Shown: positions 22,830 through 34,443 of the stretch, piece by piece | Position numbering within the stretch: the stretch's first letter is position 1 | Layout of the letters: every line of letters begins with the position of its first letter | NCBI RefSeq assembly: GCF_029784155.1 | Contig: NC_073692.1 | Location: 328,061,920 to 328,125,919 of the forward strand | Length of the DNA stretch: 64,000 nucleotides | DNA from: Uranotaenia lowii | Taxonomy: Eukaryota; Arthropoda; Insecta; Diptera; Culicidae | Direction of reading: 5' to 3' | Position numbers and translations under genes: made by a program | Notes under the pieces: generated by a model | What the model was told of the DNA's origin: nothing | The model's input: only the letters and a program-made list of their open reading frames with translations | Database searches by the model: none

Positions 22830-25263
22830 CAGTGGTCCAGAAATGAAATTTAGCGGGAAACAATTATTTGCGCTCTTGCCTTAGGTTTAAGACATTTAAT
22901 GTCCAAGACAAAGTTGTACAACATCACAAGGCGCTACTTTTCAATGAAACATTATTAGGGTGGTTCATAAAACTCCTTAGATACGAAAATTATTTTTTTA
23001 CTGTAAGTAGATAGTGCTGTATTATGTTCAGCAATTATGTATAACAACATAATTGATGAAACTTTATAGAAGACTTTCAATGTCTATCTATTAACCTTTA
23101 GGTTTTATGATGATTTTTCGTGTACAAGTTAGGGTGGTCCTACAAAAACAAGTTTTTTTGTTATAACTTTGTTGGGTATCAACTTATCAAAATTATGTGT
23201 TGGGCAAGTATTAAGCAAATCATTATGCGCATCTTTTGTAGGTAACAGATTTCTAATATCTGCTTTTGATTCGCAGTTATCATGAATTTTGTGTTCAAAA
23301 ATGGCCGTTTTGTATGAGCCATAACTTCAAATGGAGCAAACAAAAAAAATTCAAACTTTAATTCGTTTGAAAGAACATGTTAAAATCTACATTATATCAA
23401 AAAACTGCAGAGGTATATTCTGTTTAAAGCTTTTTATTAACATTTGAACTTGACCAAAGTTGCCATTTTTCATAAAACAAAATATATCACTTTTGCTCTA
23501 CGACATGGAATTCTTCTTTGCTTTCGCACCCTTAGTCAATAATTCTAAATTTTTTACCACTACAAAAGCAGAGTTTCCTCTTCATAACCTTTTGTAAAAA
23601 TTTTGAAAGACTAACATAGCCAGAGGGGCACAAATGAAAAAAAAAATTAGGATTCTTGATTATTAATGTATAGAACCATAAACTGAAAACAATGAATTAC
23701 TAACTACCCAACAAGAAAGTCTTGAATTGTATTTTTTTTAGAAGGAGTTATTATTCACTTATGTCCTTTTGACTGTGAAAGCCAGTTTTGGTTTCTCAGG
23801 TGATCATTTTGATCAAACCCAAGTAAACCACATAGTTTTCAGTTCAAGAGTTTCGATTTTTCGTGATGAACGTTCAAAGGAAAGTTATACTCGTTCACTG
23901 GCTGAAGAGGTCTAGTGAAAAAGATGTGGTTGAAGTTCTGTTAAAAATGGATCCGAAGCCAGGAAATTCTTCGAGAAACGGATTGAAGTTGCACAAATTA
24001 CGGGACTGAATGTTCAGCTTTTGGAAAAGTTTTACGTGATTTTAACCATTATCAACAGTAGCTCGTTTGAAGGGTGTGCTGAAGAAACTCGGATGCTTTA
24101 TAACAATTTATATAGCTGGTATCCCGTTTCTCCAACCGTACACAAATTGTTAGTGCATGGAGCAGCAGTCATAAAACATCATATTTTACCCAGAGGCATA
24201 AATTCGGAAGAAGCTGGTGAAACAAGAAACAGAAGTTTACGAAGATTTCGAGGAAACCACTCCAGAAAGTTCGATCGTGTGGTTAGTCTGGAGGATGTTT
24301 TTAAAAATTCCTCCTGACATCAGATCCGTACTTTTCACTATCCAATAGAAAATGTATGAAATATTCAAAAATCAGCCTTCCTGAATGCAGCCGTCATTCG
24401 ATCTGTGGCCCCTAACGCGTTTTTTTTATAAGTTTCATTATTGCTAGAATATAAATGTTTTTTTTTGTTTTCTATGATTTTTTTATTGATTTCTCAAATA
24501 AACTGTTTTTTTTCGTTTTTCAGTTCCTGTTAACTATAATGATGATATAAATGTAAAGATGTGTACGGTTATTCATCACGCAACCAAAAGTAGTCAAAAA
24601 TAATATAGAAAGATTATATGAAAAATGGCAATTTTGGTCAAGTTCAAATGTAAATAAAAAGCTTTAAACAAAAAAAATACCACTCCAGTTTTTTGATATA
24701 ATGTAGGATTTAACATGTTCTTTCAAACGAATTAAAGTTTGAATTTTTTTGTTTGCTCCATTTGAAGTTATGGCTCATACAAAACGGCCATTTTTGAACA
24801 CAAAATTCATGATAACTGCGAATCAAAAGCAGATATTAGAAATCTGTTCCCTACAAAAGATGCGCATAATGATTTGCTAAATACTTGCCCAACACATAAT
24901 TTTGATAAGTTGATACCCAACAAAGTTATAACAAAAAAACTTGTTTTTGTAGGACTACCCAAACTTGTACACGAAAAATCATCATAAAACCTAAAGGTTA
25001 ATAGATAGACATTGAAAGTCTTCTACAAAGTTTCATCAATTATGTTGTTCTACATAATTGCTGAACATAATACAGCACTATCTCCTTACAGTAAAAAAAA
25101 TAATTTTCGTATCTAAGGAGTTTTATGAACCACCCTAATAATGTTTCATTCAAAAGTAGCGCCTTGTGATGTTGTACAACTTTGTCTTGGACATCAAATG
25201 TCTTAAACCTAAGGCAAGAGCGCAAATAATTGTTTCCCGCTAAATTTCATTTCTGGACCACTG
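22830..25263 (+). mobile_element. DNA transposon with 0.65-kb inverted arms and TGCA duplication
   Basis: Arms of about 645 bp (22830-23474 and 24617-25263) are reverse complements at high identity over their whole length, starting CAGTGGTCCAGAAATGAAAT. TGCA lies directly outside both ends (22826-22829 and 25264-25267), which looks like a 4-bp target duplication, although the flanking bases are themselves partly palindromic. The host is the Helitron-like fragment, whose degenerate block resumes on the other side. The 1.1-kb interior holds a decayed protein (23880-24317). Four-base duplications are known for Sola and a few other superfamilies; I do not assign one. Confidence 0.8.
23880..24317 (+). 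pseudogene. Decayed transposon-encoded protein fragment
   Basis: An open stretch reads through VAQITGLNVQLLEKFYVIL, then YNNLYSWYPVSPTVHKLLVH, HHILPRGINSEEAGETRN and RRFRGNHSRKF before ending at 24317. The blocks WYP.SPT.HK.L.HGA and LP.G..SEEA.E.RN are familiar to me from uncharacterised proteins encoded by arthropod and cnidarian DNA transposons; I cannot name the superfamily with confidence. Upstream, to about 23880, the reading frame seems to shift near 23965. No start codon opens the frame. Only a C-terminal part is left, so the element cannot move by itself. Confidence 0.6.
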
Positions 25264-25740
25264 TGCACTGGAAGGGGAAAAGGTTTTTTCAATAACCATA
25301 GAATTATTTCTAATAATTTTTATACTTTCCCCTGCAAAATTTGGTTAAATTTATTAGATGAGCTCTGGAATTAGTCAAAACAAAAGTACGGCTCCCCTCT
25401 TCCCGTTGGAGAGAGTGAGGGGTCTTAAAACATAAAATAACATTTTTCGTACTTGAATATACTGTCCTGTTAAATTTTGCTTTTTTTTGTACGATTAGTT
25501 CTCGAGCAATCCATAAAACTGTAAGGAAGACCCTTTTTCCACATCCCCCAGTGGAAGGACAGATGGGCCTAAAACAAAGTTGAAACTTGACTCGTAACCT
25601 TATACCTTGCGATGATCTGTTGGAGATTATCCCAATTTTCAAGGTGGATAATCTTCTTGTAAATTGGTTTGTTTTCATTTTATTTATCCAGAAATTTTTA
25701 AAAAGACTTCCAAACTTTGGTGAACCATGATAAAAACTTA

Positions 25741-28224
25741 CTTTGCATGTTTTCAATTGTATGTGGTTTTTTGCTTTTTTAATTTACACTGATTTAGTAT
25801 TAGTTTACCTTAAATATTGAAAGCTCACTAATAGTTTTTTGAAGTTGTCGAACCGGAGTCTCTGAACTGAAGTCAGCAATTCAATTTTTCTATTCTTGGG
25901 CACAAACATCTCATTAATTATTTTGAAGAGTAATCAATGTTAAATTCTAAGATATCATTTCTTAGAATTTGCAGTACTAAACAGTTTTACAATAAATTTT
26001 CTCAAAACTGGATGGTTGAATCGACTACATTGGTCATCAATGCTAACTCAAAAGTTATAAATTGGCCAATGGAATTGAATTGTATAAAACTCGAAACCTC
26101 AGATTTATTAATCTTATCAATTTTCTAATCACCCGTTTAAATTTCTCGATGGCTATTGATGCTCTGAAATCGCGGCCTTAGCCTTAAAACTCGGATTTTT
26201 TTTTTTGAAAAATCACTGTTTCTTAACTAAAAAATCTCGATGGAGTGTAAATTCCAAGATTTGAATTACAAATTTAGTCTTAATAGACCTTATTGGCAAC
26301 CCAGCCAATATTTGTTTTCAAGGATATGTTACTAGCTTACTGATATTCGTTGCCGGTAAAATGTCAGAAAAATCCAGTTTTCCCCTCTTAGAATTGCAGA
26401 ACTCTTACAAATCAACCCGGCGGCAACTCCGCTCCTTTCCACTGATTCCCGATCGGCAGCGTTATATTTTTTCAGATGAAGAATTAGCCATTTTTTCTTG
26501 TTTGGCTTTTTTGTTCATCTGTTTGCTACTTGGGTTTGCTACTTGGGTTTGCTCCTTGTCTTGTTGCGTTCGAACATGAAAGAAACAAGGATGTGCTCGA
26601 GATCTGGTTCGGTATTGATTGCCGCAGGGTTATTTGCAAAGGAAGGATTTCGCTGAATAGTTCATTTTGAGCTGTGATTTTCCATTGAGTGGCCTCGATA
26701 GGGATGAAATATAACAAAAGATTCTGTAACGCGTGGGATTGAATCTCAAGGAGATATTGGATCTTTGAAAAAGAAAAAAAAATTAACAGATAGGATCTTC
26801 ATCTGTAACATAACCAGCCTGCACAATTTCATTTCTGAGCTTACCCTTTTTCGAACCCTAAGTCATGTGACTGAAACTATGTCTTCTAAACCTCGGCCAA
26901 ACTTCATGAAAATTAAACAGCCCGCAGCTCGATCAACCTAAATTTTTTTGAAGATTTTAAAACCCATTTTTTTTTATAAAATTACAAAACAAAAACAATA
27001 ACAGCTTTTAGTGCTTTAAGAAACTCCTGGGCCTCATGAAATACTCTCGAAATGCTTTTTAAGCTACATTTGAAAAGTAAATAAAAAAATCTGTACATAC
27101 TCTCCTCAGTGTTTCCCCAAAATCTCAAGCTCCCAGAAAGAAAGCCTAGATCAAGAAGTTCGATGCCGTGTCCTCGAATAAACCTCCCCTGGTAGGTTTA
27201 GGTTTAAGACCCATCTGAACCAAAAACTTGCAAATTGCCCAACTAAATCGCTCCGAAAAGTCTTAATTACTCGCAACAAGACTTTTCTTTTCCTTCAACT
27301 TCTTGACGAATTGTCCAAGAAAGGAAAAAAAAGCCGTCTACCGGTCCACATGGGTGGCCTTCGGAGGAATTTGCCCAGTAGCTTTCGGAAACATTCCAGC
27401 CAACCATTCGACCCAGGTGCTGTACCGTTGAGCTTTCGGACGGCACGTTTACAATTCGACCGAAGTTTTTAAGCTGCATCCCACTCCAGCCTGGCAAATG
27501 CCCCTGCTTCACTCGACCGCGACTTCCTGAATTGCGTCCCGAAAATGATAAAAGATTCTTTTTGTCTTTCCCAAAAAATCCACTTGGAATGTGACCGCAA
27601 AACATCCATCCATCCAGCTACTAATGGTGGCAATAGAGCCGAAAAGAAAGGTCTCTCAACCGATAATGTTGTTTCTTGCTGTTAGACAAATTATGCTAAT
27701 GAAAGAGGATTTTCCAGGCTACGTTTGATTTATGCCGATTCGATGCGGCCCTTAAAGAAAAATAACATCGACAAAAAAACTAAGTCAATTGAGAGTAATT
27801 AGCACCTCCCCATCCCGGGGGAACGTTGCGTTGGAAAAAAAGTCTCAATGGCACCCAAAGGGAAGTTCAAAGTCGTTGTTTCTTTGCCTTCTGTTTGCTG
27901 GCATCAAACAAATCGGGGAATGCTTTTGTTTTTCCCGTTTTATCGACAACCGTTGTTTTTGGTCTCCAAGTCATCCTGCTTCAAAGTCTAGCTGTTAGCT
28001 GGTCAGCTCTAATAGCTTATCGTTTTCTGCATTTTATCACTTCGATGACCAGGGTTACCAAACATTCAAGAGAGCTAGATTGGTTTAAGTCAACGATCTC
28101 AAATGTTATTTTTTTATGATATTTTATACACTTTTTCGGCTTCACATCTTTTTCAGCATGTTTGATTCCTCCGCCCAATTATTAAAATAACAGAATTTGA
28201 AAAGTTCAGTAACTGAACCATTGG
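25741..28224. other. Unique DNA, GC-richer at 26340-28000
   Basis: No gene can be supported. Composition is more balanced at about 26340-28000, with frames of 72 (plus, 26361), 112 (minus, 27267-27605) and 97 codons (plus, 27826). None shows a known domain, and they overlap one another on different frames. The segment could be intronic or regulatory host sequence. I see no inverted repeats or duplications here. Confidence 0.4.
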
Positions 28225-28225
28225 A

Positions 28226-28370
28226 AATGCACCGGGCGGTCGTTTAGCCAAATTGCTAGCGTGTCTGGTTTGTAATCAGACGATCGCGGATTGAATCCTG
28301 TGCCTCAAACTAGGTTAAAGGAACTTAGTAAGTCCACGGACGTTGAAATAAACACACACATCAAAAAATG
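28226..28370 (+). mobile_element. Short tRNA-derived SINE or tRNA relic
   Basis: GGCGGTCGTTTAGCCAAATT resembles a tRNA D-arm and A box. It is followed by a good anticodon arm, TCTGG-TTTGTAA-TCAGA, with anticodon TGT as in tRNA-Thr, and by GCGGATTGAATCCTG, an imperfect B box. The T stem has mismatches and no proper acceptor stem forms, so a functional tRNA is unlikely. A short tail with GAAATAAACACACACATC follows. The ends are approximate and no duplication was found. Confidence 0.6.
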
Positions 28371-28690
28371 TAGTACACGAAGAAACAAAAATTGAAACTC
28401 TACTGAGTATGAAAGAATGCAATATATCTCTACAGAGTTTGAAAGACCTATTAAAATGTTGGTATTATAGTCCCTGGACTTTTATAGGAGCTAGTTGATA
28501 AGGCAATTCCTAGTCGTGCTAAAAATAGCATCAGAGAAAAGAATCAGAAGAAGAAGACATGCTTTCTAGAATTTCAGTGAGAGCGCTTCACAGGGTAAGA
28601 GTTCCGAATGCTTTTTAAAGAATCATGGCTGAGTTGTTTTTACTCTGCAACTCAAAAGTAAGGGGTCATTCAAATATTTCCCCCGAATAA

Positions 28691-28948
28691 AATGAAGCTT
28701 TTGAATAGGCAAAAGCAAGAATTGAAAAAAAAACCTTATTTCAACCTTATTTGAATTATCTGGATGAAATTATAAGCAAAAATATCTTCTCCCGTACAAA
28801 TTTCCATTCGAATCAGACAAATGAAGCTTGAGAATAGGCAAAGGCCATAGATAAAAAACAAACTTTTTTCAACCATATTTGAATTTTCTGGATGAATCTA
28901 TATACAAAAATTTCTTCTCTTATACAAATTTCCATTCAAAACTGAGAC
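28691..28948 (+). repeat. Tandem duplication, 129-bp period
   Basis: Two diverged units (28691-28819 and 28820-28948) share AATGAAGCTT..GAATAGGCAAA, TTTCAACC.TATTTGAATT, TCTGGATGAA and TACAAATTTCCATTC. No third unit is seen. Function unknown. Confidence 0.75.
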
Positions 28949-30173
28949 GCTTTGCGCTTTTTCAGGAATCAACCAAATCATCTCAAATTTAAAAATTATG
29001 CTTGGTGAAGCGGTCTAACGTGCAGTCAACAGTATTTCTTTTATAAATTATAAAATTAAGCCTTAGGGAAGTATTATGTAAAAAGTATTTAAAACGAGAC
29101 GTGAGAAAACGTTATTAGCGATATACATTAATAACAACAATAATTAATTTTAAGCATGAAGCAGTGATACATGATATTTGAAACGTAAAAGAAAGTCTGA
29201 TTCTTGCTGCAAAAATTTTAAATAATCGAGAAAGATTTTTCACTATCGATAGAAGATGGATAGACTACAGGTTATTCATCATATCTAGTAAATTTTCAGA
29301 TGACTATACTTTTTTTTCAAAATATGTCATTTCTTTGCTGATGATTTCGCTACTGTCAACAATTTGCGAAACGTAAATTCATAATGACGAGTGATGCAAA
29401 ATAGAACATTCAGATTCTTTTTTAAGTGTTTCTTCATTAAAATTGTTTGGTTTTACAGTTTTTTTTGTCATTTTTCACCTAGTTCACTTAGTTTTCGAAT
29501 TTTTAGACACGAATGCCACAAGGTGGTGAAGTCTCATGGTTAAAACAAAAAAAAAACTTAGATTTCGAACGAAAATAATATCTTTTTTATCAAACTCAAT
29601 GTATATACTAGTTATTCGAAATAAAAATTTTGTTAAAGTATTAACTAAAAAGCTAGATCGAACATTTTCTTAGCTCAATCTGATTATTTTTTCCTAATTT
29701 TTATCGTGTGAATTTTGAGTAATTTAGCGCTATTTATTGGCTTCGGGAAACCGGGATTTTTAGCACTTCCCGGGATTCGTGGATTTCTGTTTTTTTTTAT
29801 TCCCGTGAATTTCCGTTCGAGAAATCTTGGGTAGATCACTCTAGATATGAAATAATAGACGCTATTCGGTTCCTTTTTCTGTTACGATTAGTAATAACCA
29901 TAACATTGAAATCTAATTACCCCTTCGGTCAATAACGATTCATCCTTGATAAACGCTCAGTACCTCAATTATTTAATTTTTTTTTTCAAATGAATGAACA
30001 CTACCAATCTTCTAAAAAAAAATTATAAGTAGCGCAACATGAATTGAAGCGTGTTTTCTCGATAGTAGCTTGTAAAGTCTAAACATTTGAACCCTACAGA
30101 TTCTGAGAGCTTAATTTGATCAAATTACATTTCCATATTAGAAAACGAATGGCTTAGTGCTGAGCACTCAAGA
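28949..30173. other. AT-rich DNA without a gene
   Basis: No coding region. A block at 29745-29825 with CGGGAAACCGGGATTTTTAG and CCCGGGATTCGTGGATTTC resembles the phrase CCGGGAAACCGGGCC at 21826-21840 and may be part of a dispersed repeat. Confidence 0.4.
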
Positions 30174-30181
30174 GTCTAGCC

Positions 30182-33100
30182 CAGTGATCAGCAACCTTTT
30201 CAGTCGGAAGAGCCAAAAACCTCGAACTTTCAAAATGTCAGAGTTCGAAAGAGCCACATTAAAGATTTATTGTTTTTGTTTTTAATTAAAAAAATCAAAA
30301 TATATGGATGATCAATAAACATTAGTTTCACGAAAATAACTTATAACCAACTAGAATTTTTTTCTAACTCTTGGATTTTTCTATTCAATCTGTTTCTGAT
30401 TATCATTAAGTACATTATTTTTCTTCTGGATCGTCAGCTCTATTAACCTGGTTTGGTTGTAATTCAATTTTAATACGTTGGCAAATATCGAGTCAAGAAA
30501 GTTTGAGTGCATAAATGGTTAAATGAAAACTTTGCATGATATAAATGTGAAAGTATGAACATATTCAAAAATGCAGGATATTTTTTATTTCTTCGGCAAG
30601 GAAAAGATTTTAAAAATAACACAGTAAACGATTTTTTTTTAAACTATCAAGCTTTTTTAAGACATTCCCTAGATTTAGCTAAACCTTTTCAAAATCTATA
30701 AGTATGAGGAAAAATTCAACTAAATTTACGTGGCCAAAAATTTTCATCTTCAAAAACTATGGCATTGAAAACTGGTAGAATTTTCAAAATTCATGACATC
30801 AAGCGAACATGCCTTCATTTTATGCATCTGGAAATATTAAAAATCCCATTTTATGTCACATGTGATTCTTCAGTATTGTGCGTCCAATTGAATGGCTGCA
30901 TGTATCACACTTGAAATTTTAAATGTTTTCCAAGACACAAAAGTTTACAATTTTTAATACATACAATTTAATTATTAAAAAAACTGCTTTGGAGTGAAAA
31001 TATCAATTAAGTTATTGATAACAAATATTTAGCCTGTAATTAAATTTTCAAATGGATTTTTAGCCTAAAATTTTTCATTTATTTTCCATGCTGATTCGAG
31101 TTTGAAAAGCTGTCAAACTTCAATTTGTATTTCTCAATTCTTAGTTTTGGAATTTTTTATTTGAATTTCATCTATCTAATAATATTTTATAACCCTTTTT
31201 CTTTATTTGTTGAGTAGGCTTTCCAGAATTTTCTCGAGTATTTGTTTTGTTTTAAGATTTCAAATTCATGAACTTAATTCTTTTGAGAAATTCAGGTATA
31301 GCCAAGCTTCAATATGGCGATCCAGAACTGAAAACTTGGAACTAGAAAGCGGGTAAAAAAATTAAATAATGATTAAAACTCAAAACTTTAAAATTAAAAT
31401 TATAGATTCATGGTCCAGGACTCTCAAACATTTTCAACATATCGGTTGATAAATAAATTCATTTTTGGAATTGAGATTTAGAAAACGTTTTGGAATTCGG
31501 AAACAGATTCCAAATTCAATTTTTACTTATAATCAAAGGTTTGAAGAACCTCTTAGCTGAATGAAACTATGATTTCAAAGTAGTCGAAGATTCCTTTGAA
31601 TTCAGCTACAGTAGCTACAGTAGCTACTTTGAAATCATCAATTTTTACAGCTGGTACAGGATGCAGATTTAGGATTGGTATTAAAAATTCAACTTTCATT
31701 TTTTTTTTCCCGTTTTCAAATCCTGTTTATTTATCCATATCTTATAACTAGCAAAACATGCACATAAATTCAGATGGTAAATGAGTTTAACAATCAACAT
31801 AAAAATATGAAGATAATTATTCCATTAACACTAAACATACCGAAACTTTGTATATAGCGCGAGCGGTCAAATGACGGTTTACACTGTTTTCGCTAAAACT
31901 TTCTTGTTTCTCAACCGATTTCTTTAAAATTTATAGTTTTGACAAGCTTATAATGTGATGTTTTTCAGACAACTTTCAGCTACATTCAATTATTTTAAAG
32001 TTATGTTAAGTCCAAGAAATTTTTTATGAAAAAACATGCTTCGGGAAAGTTGCTATAAATCTGTTCATCAGTGCTCGAAAAAATTTTCCCTCAGTGCATG
32101 AGAAAGCTGAAGTTAGAAGCTATATGTTGCACAAACGGAAATTTTTATCAAATATTTTTTAAGATCATGTAAAAAAATGTAAAAAAGTTGTGTAAAACCC
32201 GTACTTTTCAATCAATCAACCGCCAAAGCTGTTCCTGTTACAGTAGAAAAAATTCAAATAATGAATTGGAAAGTTTACGTAATTTTTCACATTTTGGCAT
32301 CTTTAGATTTTTTAAAATACGAAATACATAATTTATGACGAATTTTCAAAGGTAGCGGTTTTTCAAACATTTCATCAATTCGGATTTTTGTTACAATTCG
32401 TACACCTAAATTCAGCTTTGCACTGGATTTTGAGTATGTTATCGTAAGGTTTAGGCAAAAAAATTATATGCAAAAGAAAGAAAATTTCATACCGGTTTTA
32501 GTGATGTAACTACATTGGCGGTGCGATGCTTGACAAAAATATAATAAATATATTTCTGAAAGTAAAACCAGAAAATTTGAGCGAATGCTCGTTTGTTTTT
32601 TCGTTTCCTTTCACCCGTCTTCGTGTGCAAAATAGCTTTGAGAATTTGTGCTGACTTCTCAAAATTCAGAAACTACTTCACTGTTTTATTTATCATAGTT
32701 TTGCTCAGCATTGCACCGCCAATGCAGTTACACCACTAGAATCGGTATGAAATTAGCTTTCTTTTGCATATAATTTTGCCTAAACCTTGCGATAACATAC
32801 TCAAAATCCAGTGCAAAGCTGAGCTTAGGTGTAGGAATTGTATCAAAAATCCGAATTGATGAAATGTTTGAAAAACAGCTACCTTTGAAAATTCGTCATA
32901 AATTATGTATTTCGTATTTCACAAAATCTAAAGATGCCAAAATGTGACAAATTTCGTCAACTTTCCAATTCATTATTTGAATTTTTTCTACTGTAACAGG
33001 AACAGCTTTGGCGGTTGATTGATTGAAAAGTACGGGTTTTACACAACTTTTTTACATTTTTTGTGGTCATGATCTTAAAAAATATTTGATAAAAATTTCC

Positions 33101-34435
33101 GTATGTGCAACATATAGCTTCTAACTTCAGCTTTCTCATGCACTAAGTGAAATTTTTTTCGAACACTGATGAACAGATTCATAGCAATTTTCCCGAAGCA
33201 TGTTTTTTCATAAAAAATTGCTTGGACTTAACATAACTTTAAAATAATTGATTGTAGCTGAAAATTGTCTGAGAAACATATTTGAGTCACGTTATAGACT
33301 TTTCAAAACTATAAATTTTAAAGAAATTGGTTGAGAAACAAGAAAGTTTTAGCGAAAACAGTGTAAACCGTCATTTGACCGCTCGCGGTATGAATAGGTA
33401 TACCACATGCGTTATTCGAAAAGCACAACACTTAGAAAAATTTTAAAAACGCAAAAATACTTGCATTTTGAAAATAAAAATAGTCCTGTCGTTAAATTGG
33501 CGAAAAAAAAATTATATAAGGTGTAATCATCATTCAAAGTTCAAAAACCGTCATTTGACCGCCTCCGGTACGTTTAGTGTTAAAGAATTCAAATGTCAAG
33601 AGATCGCAAACTTGTAATGTTGATAGGTAACGTAATTTCAAAATTTCAGCTGAAAATCACAAATATGAAGTAAAATTTGATTTCATTTGGAAATTTGTTT
33701 TATGAAAAAAAAAAAATATTTCTTTTTATGAAAAAGCTTCCCACAGGATTTCAGTTTTGGAATTGATTTTAAATGAAGAATATTTGCCGAAGATGAAACA
33801 TGTAATCTTCATGTGAAAAAATCTTCAATGGATTTTTTATTTTCTCGGGTTTTTTATTTAAATCTTAGTTTTAAAGATAGTCTTATTTCGATCTAAAATT
33901 TTGAATTTGGGCAAAGTTTTGATATTTTACTTTCAGCTTTGAAAATTTCATATTTTTTCCACTCGATGGTTGAAATCTTTGAAGAGTTTAGATGGTTCAG
34001 CTTATTTGGGTTTAGCATAACTTTAAATTTTTTTGAAAAATGTTTCCCTAAAAACACTCATTTCATCGTTAAATAAAAAAGACAAATCTACTAGAATGTT
34101 GAATAATTCAACATAATCAATCAATCAATATAATCAAAAATAATCCATAAAATAACAAAAAATATATATCTATTTATTTATTTTCACCATATTGTTTTGG
34201 CAAAAACATTATAGAAAAAAATAAATCACCAAACACCCTCCACATCCCGCTTGTTCCTACAGCGGATGCCATTTTGAAATTCGCTTCAGGTCACAAGACT
34301 CAATAATCGCCTAAGCACGAATTTATAAATATTTTATTCAAAAAGAAATATAATATTGAGCAGTGAACTAAAGAGCCGCAGTTTCGCATCCAAAGAGCCG
34401 CATGCGACTCGCGAGCCGCAAGTTGCTGACCTATG
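30182..34435. mobile_element. hAT-type non-autonomous element, split by a fold-back element
   Basis: The exact 8-bp direct repeat GTCTAGCC flanks it (30174-30181 and 34436-34443). The ends are imperfect inverted repeats: CAGTGATCAGCAACCTTTT on the left, and on the minus strand from the right CATAGGTCAGCAACTTGCGG. Both continue into AGAGCC phrases (GGAAGAGCCA left, CAAAGAGCCGCATGCG right). An 8-bp duplication plus CA..GTCAGCAAC ends is typical of hAT elements. About 2.5 kb remain after removing the nested element at 31829-33579, and no transposase frame is recognisable. Confidence 0.85.
31829..33579. mobile_element. TTAA fold-back element, 1.75 kb
   Basis: TTAA lies directly outside both ends (31825-31828 and 33580-33583), and the ends read CACTAAACATACCG and, inverted, CACTAAACGTACCGG. 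Arms of roughly 0.7 kb (about 31860-32540 and 32705-33385) are reverse complements at high identity around a loop of about 160 bp. TTAA duplication suggests mobilisation by a piggyBac-like or other TTAA-specific transposase. No protein is encoded. The right end has an extra stretch of about 180 bp (see findings). The element sits inside the hAT element and is therefore younger. Confidence 0.85.
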
Positions 34436-34443
34436 GTCTAGCC

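Larger units (their letters stand above)
22259..25740 (-). mobile_element. Helitron-like fragment, split by a 2.4-kb DNA transposon
   Basis: On the minus strand it ends CTAG at 22259-22262, preceded by GGGT and the AGCAAAGC loop seen in the sister copies. The body consists of degenerate repeats of a roughly 110-130 bp block with phrases such as CCCCTCTT, GTCT.AAA, CATTTTTCGTA and TTTGGTT.CATTTG, the pattern also found at 46211-47675. The insertion at 22830-25263 cuts one such block. The 5' (right) end is not identifiable; similarity fades near 25740. Confidence 0.55.

Noticed and set aside
25310..25756. 148-codon minus-strand frame
   Set aside because: It runs through degenerate blocks of a Helitron-like repeat, has no domain and is not kept open in the sister copy at 46211-47675.
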